From positions 117,380 through 181,379 of the forward strand of contig JASPKZ010009914.1 of the NCBI GenBank assembly GCA_030220185.1: 64,000 nt of DNA. Direction: 5' to 3'. The translations under genes and the position numbers were made by a program. Of the stretch, positions 31,404 through 42,635 are shown piece after piece (the stretch's first letter is position 1; the number at the start of each line of letters is the position of its first letter). The notes under the pieces are model-generated. The model worked only from the letters and a program-made list of their open reading frames with translations, was not told the origin of the DNA and made no database searches. This DNA is from Diploptera punctata (Eukaryota; Arthropoda; Insecta; Blattodea; Blaberidae).

Positions 31404-32207
31404 TCGTCATAAGTAATGCACGAGTGTTTCCAATTATCGATAACTTCCACGACACTCGCAAGTGAGGACGTGATTTTATCTAAGACATTTGGAAATCAAT
31501 AATGCCCATTTGTTTAAGGACATTTTAAACGCAATAAAATTAAGCTGGTTAACTCCACCACAAACTAATTATTTTTACAATGCAGTTATCTTAAAATATT
31601 TATATATTTAATGGTACATGGCGATGTTTGAAAACAAATGATAAACGATTTGTACTACTTCCAGTTGTTTCTTTGTTCGTCAATGCAACCAGATCATATT
31701 TGTATTGACAAGGAACGCAATTTGTAAGAATGCCACTCTAGTTGTTCGTCACTGCAACAAGATCATATTTATTTATTGACAAAGGAAACGCAAATATTGT
31801 AAGAATGCACTCTAGTGGAGAGAAAAAATGAAAAATACTCAAACTGTATATTGATCATTTCTGATGTCCTATGAGTATATGACAATTATATTTTCTGGAA
31901 AAAAGTAAAGTAGGAAAGTGCAAAACAGTGGTTTTTTTTTTTTTGGTATAATCAATTGCTACAAATCTTTTTTATATTAACACCCTCATAGCGCTATGTG
32001 TTGACATTCATGCAACTATATACATCTGGTAGCCCAAAAAATAATGCTATGGACCTATTCAGAATGTTAAAAAGGAGGTGCTTTCTTTATTATGATAAAC
32101 TTTAGGTCACTAAATTCTAGGCGAAACACGACTGTGATTGGTTGTAAATCAAAATCATTGTAACATGATTGGTCATTGCTCCCATTGGGGGTCATGAGTT
32201 AAATAGG
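31404..32207. mobile_element. P element, one arm only
   Basis: Matches the left arm of 12100-13428 from the terminus (TCATAAGTAATGCACGAG) to GGGTCATGAGTTAAATAG and stops almost exactly at the palindrome centre. It contains a partial internal duplication of 'CACTGCAACCAGATCATATT'. Confidence 0.75.
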
Positions 32208-32439
32208 CCTGTAAAATTCCATTCCATTGACGCATAGCAGTTAAAAAACCTCTGTCTTATATTTTAGTTCCACACGCCACATGGCCTTACATAATCACAC
32301 CTGTCCGGGGAGAGTGATAATAGTATGGAATCACACACACGACTCTTTGCCCACCACAATGACATGGAGATGCCGAATAGTGATCAACTCAAGCCAGGGC
32401 CTCCTCCGAACAAACACAAACTTAGACGAAACACACCAC

Positions 32440-32655
32440 ATTCAACACACCCAATCCATTCTAAACCTGGCGATAATGATGATTTTGATGGCAATATATG
32501 TTTTGAGGACCGTTTGGACCTTAAAGTTTCCTGATATTTGTTTTATTAACGAGGGAAAAAAACGATAAACCATCAACCCTGGAAACTTGGTCCCGACTCG
32601 GAGGATGGAACTCGGGCCCTCACTGTAACGAGACAAAGCGATGCTTTTTCCGAGA
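32440..32655 (-). mobile_element. S1 SINE fragment
   Basis: Minus strand: head (CACGTTGTGGGTCTCGGAAA), core (AAATATCAGGAAACTTTAAG, GTCCAAACGGTCCTCAAAA). Tail lost. Confidence 0.6.
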
Positions 32656-32814
32656 CCCACAACGTGGATACCTGTATAACTTACCTCCCTAAAATCATGG
32701 TTAGCGTTCTCCGTCCTCTTACTTGGTCTTTGCCATGGATTTCCTTTCTTCACAATTAGCGCTGTGGTATTGAATAGAATATAAACATTATAATATGAAA
32801 TTGCCCAGCGCTGT

Positions 32815-33075
32815 GATCTCGGTAGAGCATGCTGCCATTGTCACGCGCGGACCCGCGTTCGATTCCCGGTCGGGACTACTTCCTGGTGTGAGTTATGTTC
32901 GGGGTATTTCCTAACTGTAAGACAAATGTCAGGAAGCTTTGAGGGCCCAAAACGGTCCCCGAACTCATCCATCATTATCGTCCACGGTGTGGAAGCAACG
33001 GAAAGGTACCTCACCTATAATTCCCTAGTAAAAGCTCGTGCAAAGTATGACCATGTAAATGCTAAGATTGCAGTG
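32815..33075 (+). mobile_element. S1a SINE, diverged
   Basis: Head GCTGTGATCTCGGTAGAGCA, B box GCGTTCGATTCCCGGTCGGG, core, a-type tail (GTGTGGAAGCAACGGAAAGG, AATTCCCTAGTAAAAGC) ending near CCTAGGTCCGAA. Confidence 0.75.
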
Positions 33076-33079
33076 TAAG

Positions 33080-33828
33080 ACCTACCCTAGGTCCGAACAT
33101 TGAAAATAAATAAAAAATATATAAAATTATAATATATATAATTACAAAATTGTTCGTTGTTTTGCAGTCTTTTCTACCGTTGAAATACTTAATACATTGT
33201 AGGAATACAGGGGAACAATCGGGCCCAGTCCATCTTTTTGTCGAAAAGTGTAGTTTGATATGTTATTAGATTCTCCATGAAATAATGAAATAGTGAAACA
33301 GTTTTAGCCATGGATTTATTGGCTTCCAAAGTTTGGTCATTACAAGTTAGAAATATATGGATGGTTGTACAATTAAATGTAATTTTTTTAGATTTAAAGA
33401 AAAAAGTGACTAACCTGAGTATTTTCTTGTACCCCTTCGTATGACCTCTTTCTTTCCTGAAATTATCAGAAAGATCCTGTTTCATCTATCTATGTGCGAA
33501 GAATAATGATAAATTTTGCATAAACTGTTGTTTATAGATGTTTTCTGACTACGACCACGGTATTAGGGAGCGGTAAGAAAGTGAAATTAATATTTGCTGA
33601 ACGTTGAGTGTTTGCGGAAGAGGTTAGGGTATTCTCACCTTCATTATGCTAAGACCGAGGAAGGCGGTAAAAGAGACGTCTCCAAATAAGGCAGCACTTC
33701 GATATGAAGGCAAATAGGACATGTGAATAGATGTCACTGGCTAAAAGTGTTCAATCTGAAACATTCCCCATATGAGACATCCACAAATTTTTAAAGGATG
33801 AAATTATTCTAAAATTAGTCTAAGTAGC
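33080..33828. other. No recognised feature
   Basis: The 98-codon minus frame 33189-33485 has no motif or repeat support and is left uncalled. Confidence 0.4.
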
Positions 33829-34150
33829 TAATACCCGCATACGCTTGCTACGCGTAATAATGAAATGCGAGTTTTTATTTTTAGTTGAATAGATTACAAG
33901 AAATATACAGGTTTGTTAAATGCTTACATTAGGCCTACTAACATGTGACGAACCAAACTTGGCGGTTATTAGATTTTTATTTTTTAATTTCAGGTAAACC
34001 ATCATTTATAATATCCGATTTCGCTGATTTTTTTTTTTAATATCTACACTCAGTTTATTTTAATAGCATATGCTGAGTTTCGTTGTGAAACATAAAACAT
34101 TTGCGACCAGCTAGAGGGATTTTGAAGTTTTCGTTTCAGTGAACTGTATC
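33829..34150 (+). repeat. H left end joined to a K repeat
   Basis: 33829-33900 has the H terminus (TAGCTAATACCCGCATACGC). 33985-34150 matches the K repeat at 36830-37180 (CGATTTCGCTGATTTTT; TGAGTTTCGTTGTGAAACAT; TTTCAGTGAAC). Confidence 0.55.
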
Positions 34151-34534
34151 TAATGATTTCAGAGAATAATAGATAGCTTCTAACGTTCTCCGTACCTGAA
34201 ACTTGTATGTACAAATTTTTAATACAATCGACCGACTACTTTTCGAGTTTTGCGAACACAAACATACGCAGGCTGAATTTATATGTATAAAAATATGTAT
34301 ACCACATATGCCCCCGTGGAGACTGGATGTTCCTCTACCGGGAGTTTTTTTGACCAAGCTAATTTAGTTAAGCCTATTTCTCTATATATGTCAAGTGGTT
34401 GACATGTGGTCAGCAGATCGCCTCAATGAGACATCAAGTAGGTAACTAATGTGTTACTTGGATGGGAAGGCCTGTTAAAATTTGTTCAGAGGCACTAATT
34501 TAGCGCTTGAGGTTGTTTAACGAGCCGAAATATT

Positions 34535-34640
34535 AAGACTTAGAACCCCACGGCTCAAGTCCTTCCGGGAAAGCATGTCCCTTGATTTTTCTATCCTAAA
34601 AATCCATTGATCCCGATCCTCGGATCTACAGACATAATAT
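34535..34640 (-). mobile_element. S4 SINE fragment
   Basis: Reverse of GGATTTTTAGGATAGAAAAA, TCCCGGAAGGACTTGAGC, the body region of S4. Confidence 0.5.
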
Positions 34641-34671
34641 ATATATAACAAATAAATTTAATAGATAAATT

Positions 34672-35290
34672 ATGAGTGGAACAATTAAAAGTATAGCAAA
34701 AACAAGAAGAACGGCCACTAAAATGAAGTTCTATGAAGTAATGGCTGTGCCTTCTCTAACATATAGTCGTATTCAGGCGTCATAAATTACATTTTTTAGA
34801 TCATTATAGGGATATACGACTACAAAATTGGATAAAATAAAAAATCAAGAAGTTAGAAAAATATTTGCAATAAAATGAAGTAATATAAGAGCATATACAT
34901 AAATATAGGATAATTTGTAAGATAGGACGATAAGAAATAGTCTACTTGAAATATCTACATTATTTAGCAGGTTTGACAATGTTTTACATATTCCAATCTC
35001 TGTGCTATTCCAAACTCCATCGTCCAATCCTTTTTCCCCTCATGCTGCTCATATTTTGTGAAATAAAATATAGTAAAGTGGAAACTATAGAATAGGAAGG
35101 TTTCAGAAAAGGCCGATCCACCATTGATCACTTCTTTAATTTAAAACAAATAATTGAGAAAAATCCACAATACAAAACCTACTTACTGAAAATAATCAAT
35201 CAGGACGATAAGATCATAACTATCAAGACACAATGGAATCAAGCCGGAACATGGCATTCGGCTTAAACCACGAAAGAAGAAGAAAAGAAG
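34672..35290 (+). mobile_element. LINE fragments (MAVP family)
   Basis: 34672-34775 encodes MSGTIKSIAKTRRTATKMKF then YEVMAVPSLTYS, the post-RT segment of another LINE. 35105-35190 encodes GFRKGRSTIDHFFNLKQIIE, an RT-domain segment (QxGFRxGRSTxDH). The 3' tail is (GAA)n at 35270-35285. The order is scrambled and the sequence between, 34790-35050, is unrecognised. Confidence 0.6.
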
Positions 35291-36210
35291 TTTAAAAATG
35301 TTAAATTATTTATTATTATCTTTACTTTCCTTCTTTTACAAAGCGTGCAACCATTTACACTACTTGAAAAATATCATCAGCTCCCCCAAATGCTTTTCAT
35401 CTATTTTCTTAAATTTTAAACTAAAGTATCGAAAGGATTGTGTTCATGGTCGAGGTAAAATTATCATCACCAACATCAAGGATTGGACCTCGAGGTCTGT
35501 TCTGATCTCATGCTAGAATTGGCCTGAATATCATTTATTGGGTCATCCTAAATTTCTTGGTCTTAGTGATCTGGTAGTGAATATGTTTTCTGAAATCTGT
35601 TGTTATCCTTTCTATTGACATTATCCAACCATTCGTCTATGTATTGGTGACAAAATTATGAAACTTTTAAAGTTCCTGCTCTATCTTCACAACGTTTAGG
35701 CCGCCACTGCTCCTCTTTGCTATTTTTTCTTTAAACTAATTATCTGACCTTAGCGAATGGTATTTTGATAATAACTGTAGCCGGTAGCTAACAAGTTGAA
35801 ATTGCTAACACCAAGCAAGTAGTATGAATTTTAATACAACAAAACAAGGTAACTCTAAGTTATTTTCCTGCGAACTTCTAGTTTTCAGTCGAAATTGTAT
35901 TAACGAAGCGAGAGAATTACTCCCGTAATGGCATTACACGCAAAAACTGCTACATATAAATATTTACAGTATTACTATTGGTTCAGTGTTCTAATTGGAT
36001 TCTTTTTGTTAATTCCATTCTTACTATACAATGTAAACTAAACAAATATAGGCCTATAGGTCTAAATATATTTGCTTAAAATGTTATTACGTATTTGTGC
36101 ATAATGCATACCTATTTAAACTTACGTGATAATCATTGTTAATATCCCACCTGGATACCTTCCTCTTTCTTGTTTAATAATCCTCCCCTTATTTATACAT
36201 TTAAATGCAT
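35291..36210. other. No recognised feature
   Basis: No repeat match; frames are short. Confidence 0.4.
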
Positions 36211-36212
36211 CA

Positions 36213-36462
36213 AGTTCTTATGGAACTTCGGCAGTATGGAACCGGTGTCACCCAGCATCGTGAGGAATTTGGGTAGCTACAATAAGTATCGGCACCAGGT
36301 TCAGAAAACCAGCTATAACAGCTGGGGACCCGACATGCTGACCACATGTCACCCCTACACTGGCAGGATGATCTTATACCTCTGTGATTAACACATTCAG
36401 ATGTGAGGATGCAGCAGACTAGTAGGCCAAGGGCCTTCTAGGCCTGTCGCGCCATGGAGTTT
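36213..36462 (+). mobile_element. S2 SINE, head missing
   Basis: Starts GGAACTTCGGCAGTATGGAA and contains AACCAGCTATAACAGCTGGG, 'CACATGTCACCCCTACACTG', and ends CCTGTCGCGCCATGG. Confidence 0.75.
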
Positions 36463-36784
36463 AGTTTTATAAAATACCAGCGGACCCGGCGGACGTTGTC
36501 CTGCCCGAACGTTCAATTCTCGTGTCATGGTCGGACGATAAAAATATAAGTTCCTTTTTTACCATGAAATTCACTAATTAATAAGTTCGCAAGAAGGCTC
36601 CTCACTGCCATCTGTTGTGGCTCAAGACGCGTGCATAATGACGTCACATTGTTGTCGCGCGGAATATGTCGATAATGCAGGTGACTACACATCTAACATA
36701 AAAAATCCTATAACCTGATCGCAGCGCCACCTACCGGGTCCACTTGTGAATCTAAATATCCAGGAACCCATTCAAACACACACA

Positions 36785-37297
36785 AAAAGTTTGATCCAAA
36801 TCGGGCCAGTTTTTAATTTCGGATTTCAAGTAAACCTCCACTTCTAATTGTCGGATTTCGCACATTTTTGGATAATACTTACATCGATTTATTATAATAA
36901 GGTATTCTGAGTTTACCAACAGTACCAACTAAATTGGAAACACCATCTAGAAAGAATGAGTTCAAATCGGATCCCCAAAGCTGTTTATAATTATGTACCA
37001 AGAGGACGAAGATAACTGGGCCGCCCTATGAAACGCTGGAGGGGAAATTTTCTATAGGATCTTAACAGGCCTTGGCCTAATGCTTGGAAGGAAGGAAGAA
37101 TAAGAAGAAGAGTTACGTTGTGAAACATCGAAAAATGTAACCGCTAGAGTGATTTTTAAATTTCACTTCGGGTGAACTCCTACACCTAATGGTTTTAGAG
37201 GGTCGAATAAGAATCTAAACCATCGAGGGACTCAATCGGACACAAAAAAAATCATCAAAATCGGCCCGGTCATTTGTGGAAGTAATTTTGAAATGTT
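36785..37297 (+). repeat. K repeat with LINE insertion
   Basis: 36785-36911 and 37119-37297 are collinear with 33985-34150. The break at about 36912-37118 holds a LINE 3' end encoding PRGRR and LGRP-type residues, ending in GAAGAAG repeats. Contains 'AAATCGGGCCAGTTTTTAAT' and 'AAAATCGGCCCGGTCATTTG', a tail pattern shared with H. Confidence 0.55.
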
Positions 37298-37310
37298 GTT
37301 GCAAAGGGCT

Positions 37311-37557
37311 TTTTTTTTATTATTTTTTATTTAGAGCTCCACCACCACCCCCCGGGTTACCACGGGCATAATGCCCTTATCCCCGGGTCTGCTCTATGTC
37401 CCTAACTACTATCTAATCTTTATTGAATAAATAAACATAATACATACAGATTTCGAGTATGTGAAGTGTAGAGAGTAATTGTGTTTGTTTGTGTTAGTGT
37501 GTGTGTGTGTGTGTGTAATTTGTGTTTGCTGTTTGTGTTTATGTGTGTGTATGTATG

Positions 37558-37607
<50 letters not shown>

Positions 37608-37619
37608 TGTGTGTGTGTA

Positions 37620-37651
<32 letters not shown>

Positions 37652-37726
37652 AGATTGTGAAGATGGGAATGTTAATGACGGATCATTCTTCTTCTCTCAT
37701 CTTCTTCAGTTCTTAATCGTAGAACC
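37311..37726 (-). mobile_element. 5'-truncated retroelement with 13-bp target duplication
   Basis: Flanked by GTTGCAAAGGGCT at 37298-37310 and 37727-37739. The poly-T at its left edge is the A-tail of a minus-strand insert. Minus-strand coding remnant: VLRLRTEEDERRRMIRH stop. A (GT)n array of about 160 bp (37493-37652) lies inside. Confidence 0.75.
37493..37652. repeat. (GT)n microsatellite
   Basis: GT run with AT and TT interruptions, inside the retroelement. Confidence 0.95.
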
Positions 37727-38115
37727 GTTGCAAAGGGCTGTGTAATGATTTGAAATGACAATGTAGTGAAGTAACACTGCATGTGTAACAGGATTAAGAT
37801 GAAGTTTGTTTGCATGCCGGTACCGCCGCACAAATATACCCACGTTGATTGCATGATGGATTGTGGATGTCCGGAGCTTTCTTTACGCTCGCTCTCTGCA
37901 TGAATTAAAGCAGACCGGCTCGGGTAAAGAGGAAGTGCAGACAATATAATGGGGGTGTAGGTCTAGGGTAAGATAATAATATGTAGATTACACTGTATCT
38001 TTAGATTCAGGGTGTAAAGGTAATTACTATATAAACATGCTCTATTTTATCACCATCATTTTAACTTAGTGTTTTTGTTTCTTAATGAGAAAAGAAAAAA
38101 TATATCATCTGGTCA

Positions 38116-38236
<121 letters not shown>

Positions 38237-38369
38237 CCTCCCTCTCTCCCTCTCTGTCCCTCCCTTCCTCCCGCTCATGGTTTAACATCTTCCTTTTTAG
38301 ATATTTGTATGTGCACCATAGCACTCAGACCTTATAGGGACACCTCTTGCAGGAAATAATTTTTAACTC

Positions 38370-38540
38370 TGGAACAGACAAGCGAATGGAGATGACGGTG
38401 TAACAGTGAGCTACACGATCTTTAAAGGAAACCAGATATAATAAGAACAGTTAAACCTCATAGATTGCGATGTGCAGGACATGTGGCACGAATGGGGAAT
38501 GAAAGAGGGGCATGAAAATTCTTGCAGGAAAACGCGTTGT
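38370..38540 (+). mobile_element. RTE-A fragment
   Basis: Runs from 'GGAACAGACAAGCGAATGGA' through GAACAGTTAAACCTCATAGA to TTCTTGCAGGAAAACGC: the GEWR to LLVGK segment, frameshifted. Confidence 0.7.
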
Positions 38541-38794
38541 GATCTACAAGGGTTGTGTCTTAAGAATGATCTGCTGTTTTTAACTCCATGGCACCAAAAT
38601 TCATCATCAAATCTCTCATTCAAACTCTATAGGGAAGTAATACATCTCCTGAACTGACAGATTGGATAAACCTAGCTACCTGAGTCCGCGTCCCGCCTCA
38701 CTTCACTCCACTCTTACTCATACTGGGAGACCATCTGCTCCTTACAGTGGGTTGAAATTAATGGATTTTGGCTTCGTTTTCTATGCCTTGTAGT

Positions 38795-38897
38795 TAAAAA
38801 TGGCAGATTTTATGACAGCTCCATTGTATATAACAACGCTTAACTGGAAGAAATTTCAAGGGGATGCAATGGTTGACAGTTCCCTTGTAATATTGTT
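38795..38897. repeat. J repeat, copy 1
   Basis: 'AATGGTTGACAGTTCCCTTG' and preceding 'ACAACGCTTAACTGGAAGAA' match 60890-60996. Confidence 0.6.
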
Positions 38898-39009
38898 CCT
38901 AGATATGTACATTTCATGCATGTTTAATGTCATTTATCCCTATAATATATTGTTCATCAATATTGTTTGTTAAATGTTGATAATAAAACAGGTAAAGTGA
39001 TCCCACTAC

Positions 39010-39281
39010 AGGGTCATACCCCCTTGGGGTAGTAGGAGATTAGAGGCTCCATTTTTTCTAGACAATCGGCACATGATCTCAACTGGGTTGTCAGCCCTGC
39101 ATGACGACCGCCTTTATCCCCAGAACAAGCGTCTGGTACTCATTTCCATTAGAGGCTGAGCCGACCCCTACACCATGGTGCCGCCAGAAGGCTTGGGTCA
39201 GTTTAAAAATCCTGACCCCACCTTGACTCGAACCCTCGACCTTCCAGTTTGTATCGTATTGCTATAATCATCTACGCTGTT
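39010..39281 (-). mobile_element. S3 SINE
   Basis: Minus-strand copy: B box GGGTTCGAGTCAAGGTGG, core 'CTGACCCAAGCCTTCTGGCG', tail CCTACTACCCCAAGGGGG. It abuts the RTE-A 3' end. Confidence 0.8.
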
Positions 39282-40270
39282 AACTAACTCACTGGCTCTA
39301 TCGAACCCGTAGCTTCATGGCCGCTCGGACATAAGCTCTCCGTACATCCCTATCCTGAGCAAATGTTTTCAGTCATCCCCTGTATAATCTACTTCCCTTA
39401 AATCATGGATAATGTTATTTCTCCCACCTTATTATTGGTCTACCAACTGGGCGTTTTCCCTCTGGTTTTCCTACAAGAAGTTCCCATTCAACTTTCATCC
39501 CCCATACGTGCCACATGTCCTTTCCATCGTTGTGTATGAGACTTTAATGTTCTTATTGTATCTGACTTTCTATACATATCATATAGCTCACTACTATTTT
39601 AGTTTTCTCCATTCACCTGTCTGTTCATTGCTTTTGGCCCAAACATTTTCCTAAGAACTTTATTCTCAAATATTCGTAATCTTCTTTCCTTCCTTAAAGA
39701 GTCTATGTTTCGCATCCATGTAATATAACTGGGGGAATAACTGTTTTATTTATTTTCAGTTTAATGTTTTTTTGAAAGGAGTTGGGATGACAAGAGTCCT
39801 TGTAAAGCCTAGTAGCATGCATTTTCAGAATTGAGCCCTTGTTTAATTTATGTATGCATCTCATTCCTATTTGTAATTATAGATACTTCAAATGGGGCAC
39901 GCCGTAGCGTTAGTGGTTAAGGCACTGCGCTACAAGCCGGAAGGTCGAGGGTTCAAGTCCCGGTGGGGTCAGGATTTTTAAACTGACCCAAACCTTCTGG
40001 CGGCACTCTGGCCCTGGGGTCGACTCAACCTCTAACGGAAATGAGTACCAGACACTTATTTTTGGGGGTAAAGGCGGCCGTCACGCTGGGCTGACAACCC
40101 GGCTGACATCAAGTGCCGATTGTCCAGAAAAAGTTGGAGCCTTATCCCCCTACTACCCCAAGGGCCTCCTGAGGCCTGTAGTGCGTTTACTATACTTTTA
40201 CTTTTAGATACTTGAAATCAGCCACTGGTTCAAAAATTCCTTCATTAGTCATTAGTTGTCCATTTCCAGT
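39282..40270 (-). mobile_element. RTE-A LINE split by S3
   Basis: 3' end at left (AACTAACTCACTGGCTCTAT), through VARMG/LLVGKPEG and GPK segments, to 39893. It resumes at 40205 with the KYLG/NFEEVAEF linker (ACTTGAAATCAGCCACTGG) and MTNEG segment to about 40270. Frameshifted. Confidence 0.85.
39894..40204 (+). mobile_element. S3 SINE, intact reference copy
   Basis: 311 bp from GGGGCACGCCGTAGCG to ACTATACTTTTACTTT. tRNA-like head: A box TAGCGTTAGTGGTTAAGGCA, B box GGGTTCAAGTCCC. Body: 'AACTGACCCAAACCTTCTGG', 'GAAATGAGTACCAGACACTT', GGGCTGACAACCCGGCTGAC; tail (CTTTTA). Flanked by TAGATACTT(C/G)AAAT at 39880-39893 and 40205-40218, a 14-bp duplication with one mismatch. Confidence 0.9.
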
Positions 40271-40786
40271 ATAACGCATTGCGTGCATCATATATTGATA
40301 ATAGATAATATACGTTAATAATAACTGGAAAAATGATAAATGTGCCTATATTTCTCAGTTTCACACATCCGATGACATGTTATTCCGTTAGTATAGTTAC
40401 ATTACAAAGTCAGTATATTCTACTTTACATATCTGACGTATTACACGAGTAATAACACATTAAGGTGCATTCAGTTAAACAAGACATTTACTAATAACCA
40501 CTTGTCACATTCTAACAGTAGTGGTTCTTGGGTCGTCGCCACGAAGCCAGTGAGATGGTGTCTGATATGTCAAGGTTCTTCAAGGACTGTCGCGCCATAG
40601 ATTTTGGTAAGGAGCACCAGTGTTCCTCCAGTCAAAAAGAATACAAGATGGACAACACGGAATGCGGCTGGTATTGCGGCTACCTTGTTGCCTCGGAAGA
40701 ATCTAACAAGGGGACGAGGATGTAGTCCATTAACCCCTACAAATTTAGTGCATTGCCGAAACGTAATTTAATAAATAATGTAATGA
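40271..40786. other. Unrecognised, locally GC-richer segment
   Basis: 40500-40740 is clearly less AT-rich than its surroundings and holds a 65-codon frame (40528-40725) with ECGWYCGYLVASEES. No family is assigned. The PLE target site lies at 40769-40786. Confidence 0.35.
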
Positions 40787-41220
40787 CTTTTTTAAAATTA
40801 TTTTTCACTGAGAGTAATTAATACTATAATTACAAAGAAATAAACGTCATCTCAGTCAAAACATAAATTTATTGTGTCGACGTTTCAATCTCCTTATGTG
40901 AGATCATTTTCAAGACATGGTTGTTTATAAATTTATTGTACATAGTTACCATCACCAAGACGATTAATTTTTTTATAAATATATGTATAGAAATTTAAAT
41001 GAATAAATTTAAAATTCCAATTTATAATTAAACATATTTTAGCAATGAATCATATGTTCCACACCATTCATTTAAATCTTTTTGTTTATTTAATGCTTTA
41101 TTTTGTCCTTTTTTATATAGGCCATTTCTGCTATTAATCTTTTTTGGTAATAATTTTTTTTGTGTAAAATTTTTATGTCATTCCATTTCATTTTATGATT
41201 TTGATTGATTATATGTTCAC
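40787..41220 (-). mobile_element. Penelope-like element, 5'-truncated, 18-bp target duplication
   Basis: TAATAAATAATGTAATGA occurs at 40769-40786 and 41221-41238. Minus-strand coding remnant 'EHIINQNHKMKWNDIKILHK', KNYYQKRLIAEMAYIKKD is the end of the GIY-YIG endonuclease region of Penelope-like proteins. The 3' part holds the hairpin CTTGAAAATGATCTC...GAGATTGAAACGTC (40879-40914). Confidence 0.8.
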
Positions 41221-41650
41221 TAATAAATAATGTAATGAAAACACTGTGAATCATTGGCTCCATGGCTCTGACTGGTAGCTGTATTCTGTGCTCCGTGCTG
41301 TTGGTTCCGTATTACTTAACCCCTTAAATTGGCAAAACTCTGGACTGGGCTGGATAAGGCGAAGTCTAGCTTCACCCAGTGTGCTGCGTATGTTAGAACC
41401 CACTAGGGCTCTTTGGCAGCCAAGTTAATAGTGGCTATCATTACCGAGTTATAGTTCACTTAACCCGAGCCTATTTGGCGGCGCTAGCGTTTGTGTGCAA
41501 ATGGTGATGAAATTTGGACAGAGATAGGGATGTGATGACCTGAAGCAGGACATCAGAAACCACATTGCCTTCAAGCCGAGAGTCGGAAATCCGCATTGTG
41601 GAATGAGCCATGCTACTCCAGGTGAGAGCACATCGCCAAATCTCTGGCTG
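41221..41650. other. No recognised feature
   Basis: Possibly the 3' UTR of the adjacent Jockey fragment, but nothing shows this. Confidence 0.3.
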
Positions 41651-41653
41651 GAT

Positions 41654-41990
41654 TTAATGAGGAGTAAATCGGATGAATATGTTTCTATGTACAGCACGCC
41701 ACTGGGGCAAGCGTCCAATACTGCGTACCATAAAATTTGTATGCAAAGATGTAAATTTGTGCATCTTGCTTACATTTTCAGTTATCATGGCATCAATATG
41801 GGGAAGTTGCGCTACGTTGTGTAGGTCTGTCATCCTTGTGAAACGCGGTGCTTGAAAAATTATTTTCAAACACTTATTCTGTATAATTTGTATTCTTCGT
41901 TTATGCTGTTTTGCGAGGATGCTCCAGGCCTCACATCCGTACAGTAGCATGCTGCGGATCACTTGGCAAAATACAAATTTCTAGTGTCAG
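41654..41990 (-). mobile_element. Jockey-clade LINE ORF2 C-terminal fragment
   Basis: Frame 41654-41962: 'MIRSMLLYGCEAWSILAKQH', KRRIQIIQNKCLKIIFQAPR, FTRMTDLHNVAQLPHIDAMI. This is the post-RT pattern of Jockey proteins (LLYGCxxW...LQxIQNKxLRxIxxAPRFxRNxxLHxxxxLPxI). 5' truncated, no catalytic motif. Confidence 0.8.
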
Positions 41991-42059
41991 TTATTTAAAT
42001 GTGGCTGACCGCAGTGAAAACGAAATCTTGTATTACTGTTATTATTAGGTATGTTGTAT

Positions 42060-42635
42060 AATTGTCCACCGCTGTGGTCTCGAGGTAGCGTGCTGCCTTC
42101 TCACGCAGCGGGCCCGGGTTCGATCCCCGGCCGATCACTTTTAACCCTTGCAATTATTCTAATTATAAACTCTCTACAGATTTCTTTTATTAACCAAACC
42201 TTTTTAATTAATAATGAAAAAAAAATAATAAAAATTTTATTATTTCTTTCCCTTCTATCTTTAGGGGGCTTACAAGCTGACTAAAGTTCCCCCTATGACA
42301 CTAACAGAAATCCAGACAAAGTTTATTTTACAACCAACTTTTATCAATAAACTATACACCCGAAGAAGCCCATACGCAGTTTTTCTGGGTGAGGTTTTTA
42401 TCGGGGTTTTTCCTCACCTGTAAGACAAATGTGAGAAAAACTTCAAGGCCCAGACGGTCCCCGAAATCATATGGCCATCATCATCATCATCCTTATCATC
42501 CTTCACCGGTGTGGAAAGCAACGGGAAGCTACCACACCTACAATTCCCTAGTAAAGCTGCAAGCATAGCATGAAAATGCATGATTTCAGTGAAGGACGTG
42601 CCTTCGAGCAAATTACTATGCATGGATTGTATAAT
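42060..42635 (+). mobile_element. S1a SINE with internal insertion
   Basis: Head 42060-42133 (CCACCGCTGTGGTCTCGAGG, GGGTTCGATCCCCGGCCG), core and tail 42376-42635 (CAGTTTTTCTGGGTGAGGTT ... TTACTATGCATGG). 42134-42375 is extra sequence absent from other S1 copies, AT-rich with no coding or SINE match. Confidence 0.8.

Larger units (their letters stand above)
31345..32755 (-). mobile_element. RTE-A 3' fragments split by other elements
   Basis: 31345-31402 (GTTCATGGC...CCTGAGCTATG) and 32660-32755 (CCTGTATAACTTACC...) are adjacent parts of the RTE-A 3' end. The gap holds half of a P element and an S1 piece. The P terminus lies right at TTCCAGTCATC, so P inserted into the LINE. Confidence 0.6.

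Noticed and set aside
33189..33485. 98-codon minus-strand frame
   Set aside because: No motif, no repeat or family support, within chance range.
40528..40725. 65-codon frame with ECGWYCGYLV, recalling the Cys block of Ulp1/adenain-type proteases
   Set aside because: No His or Asp block is found upstream, the frame is short, and part of the segment resembles SINE tail sequence.
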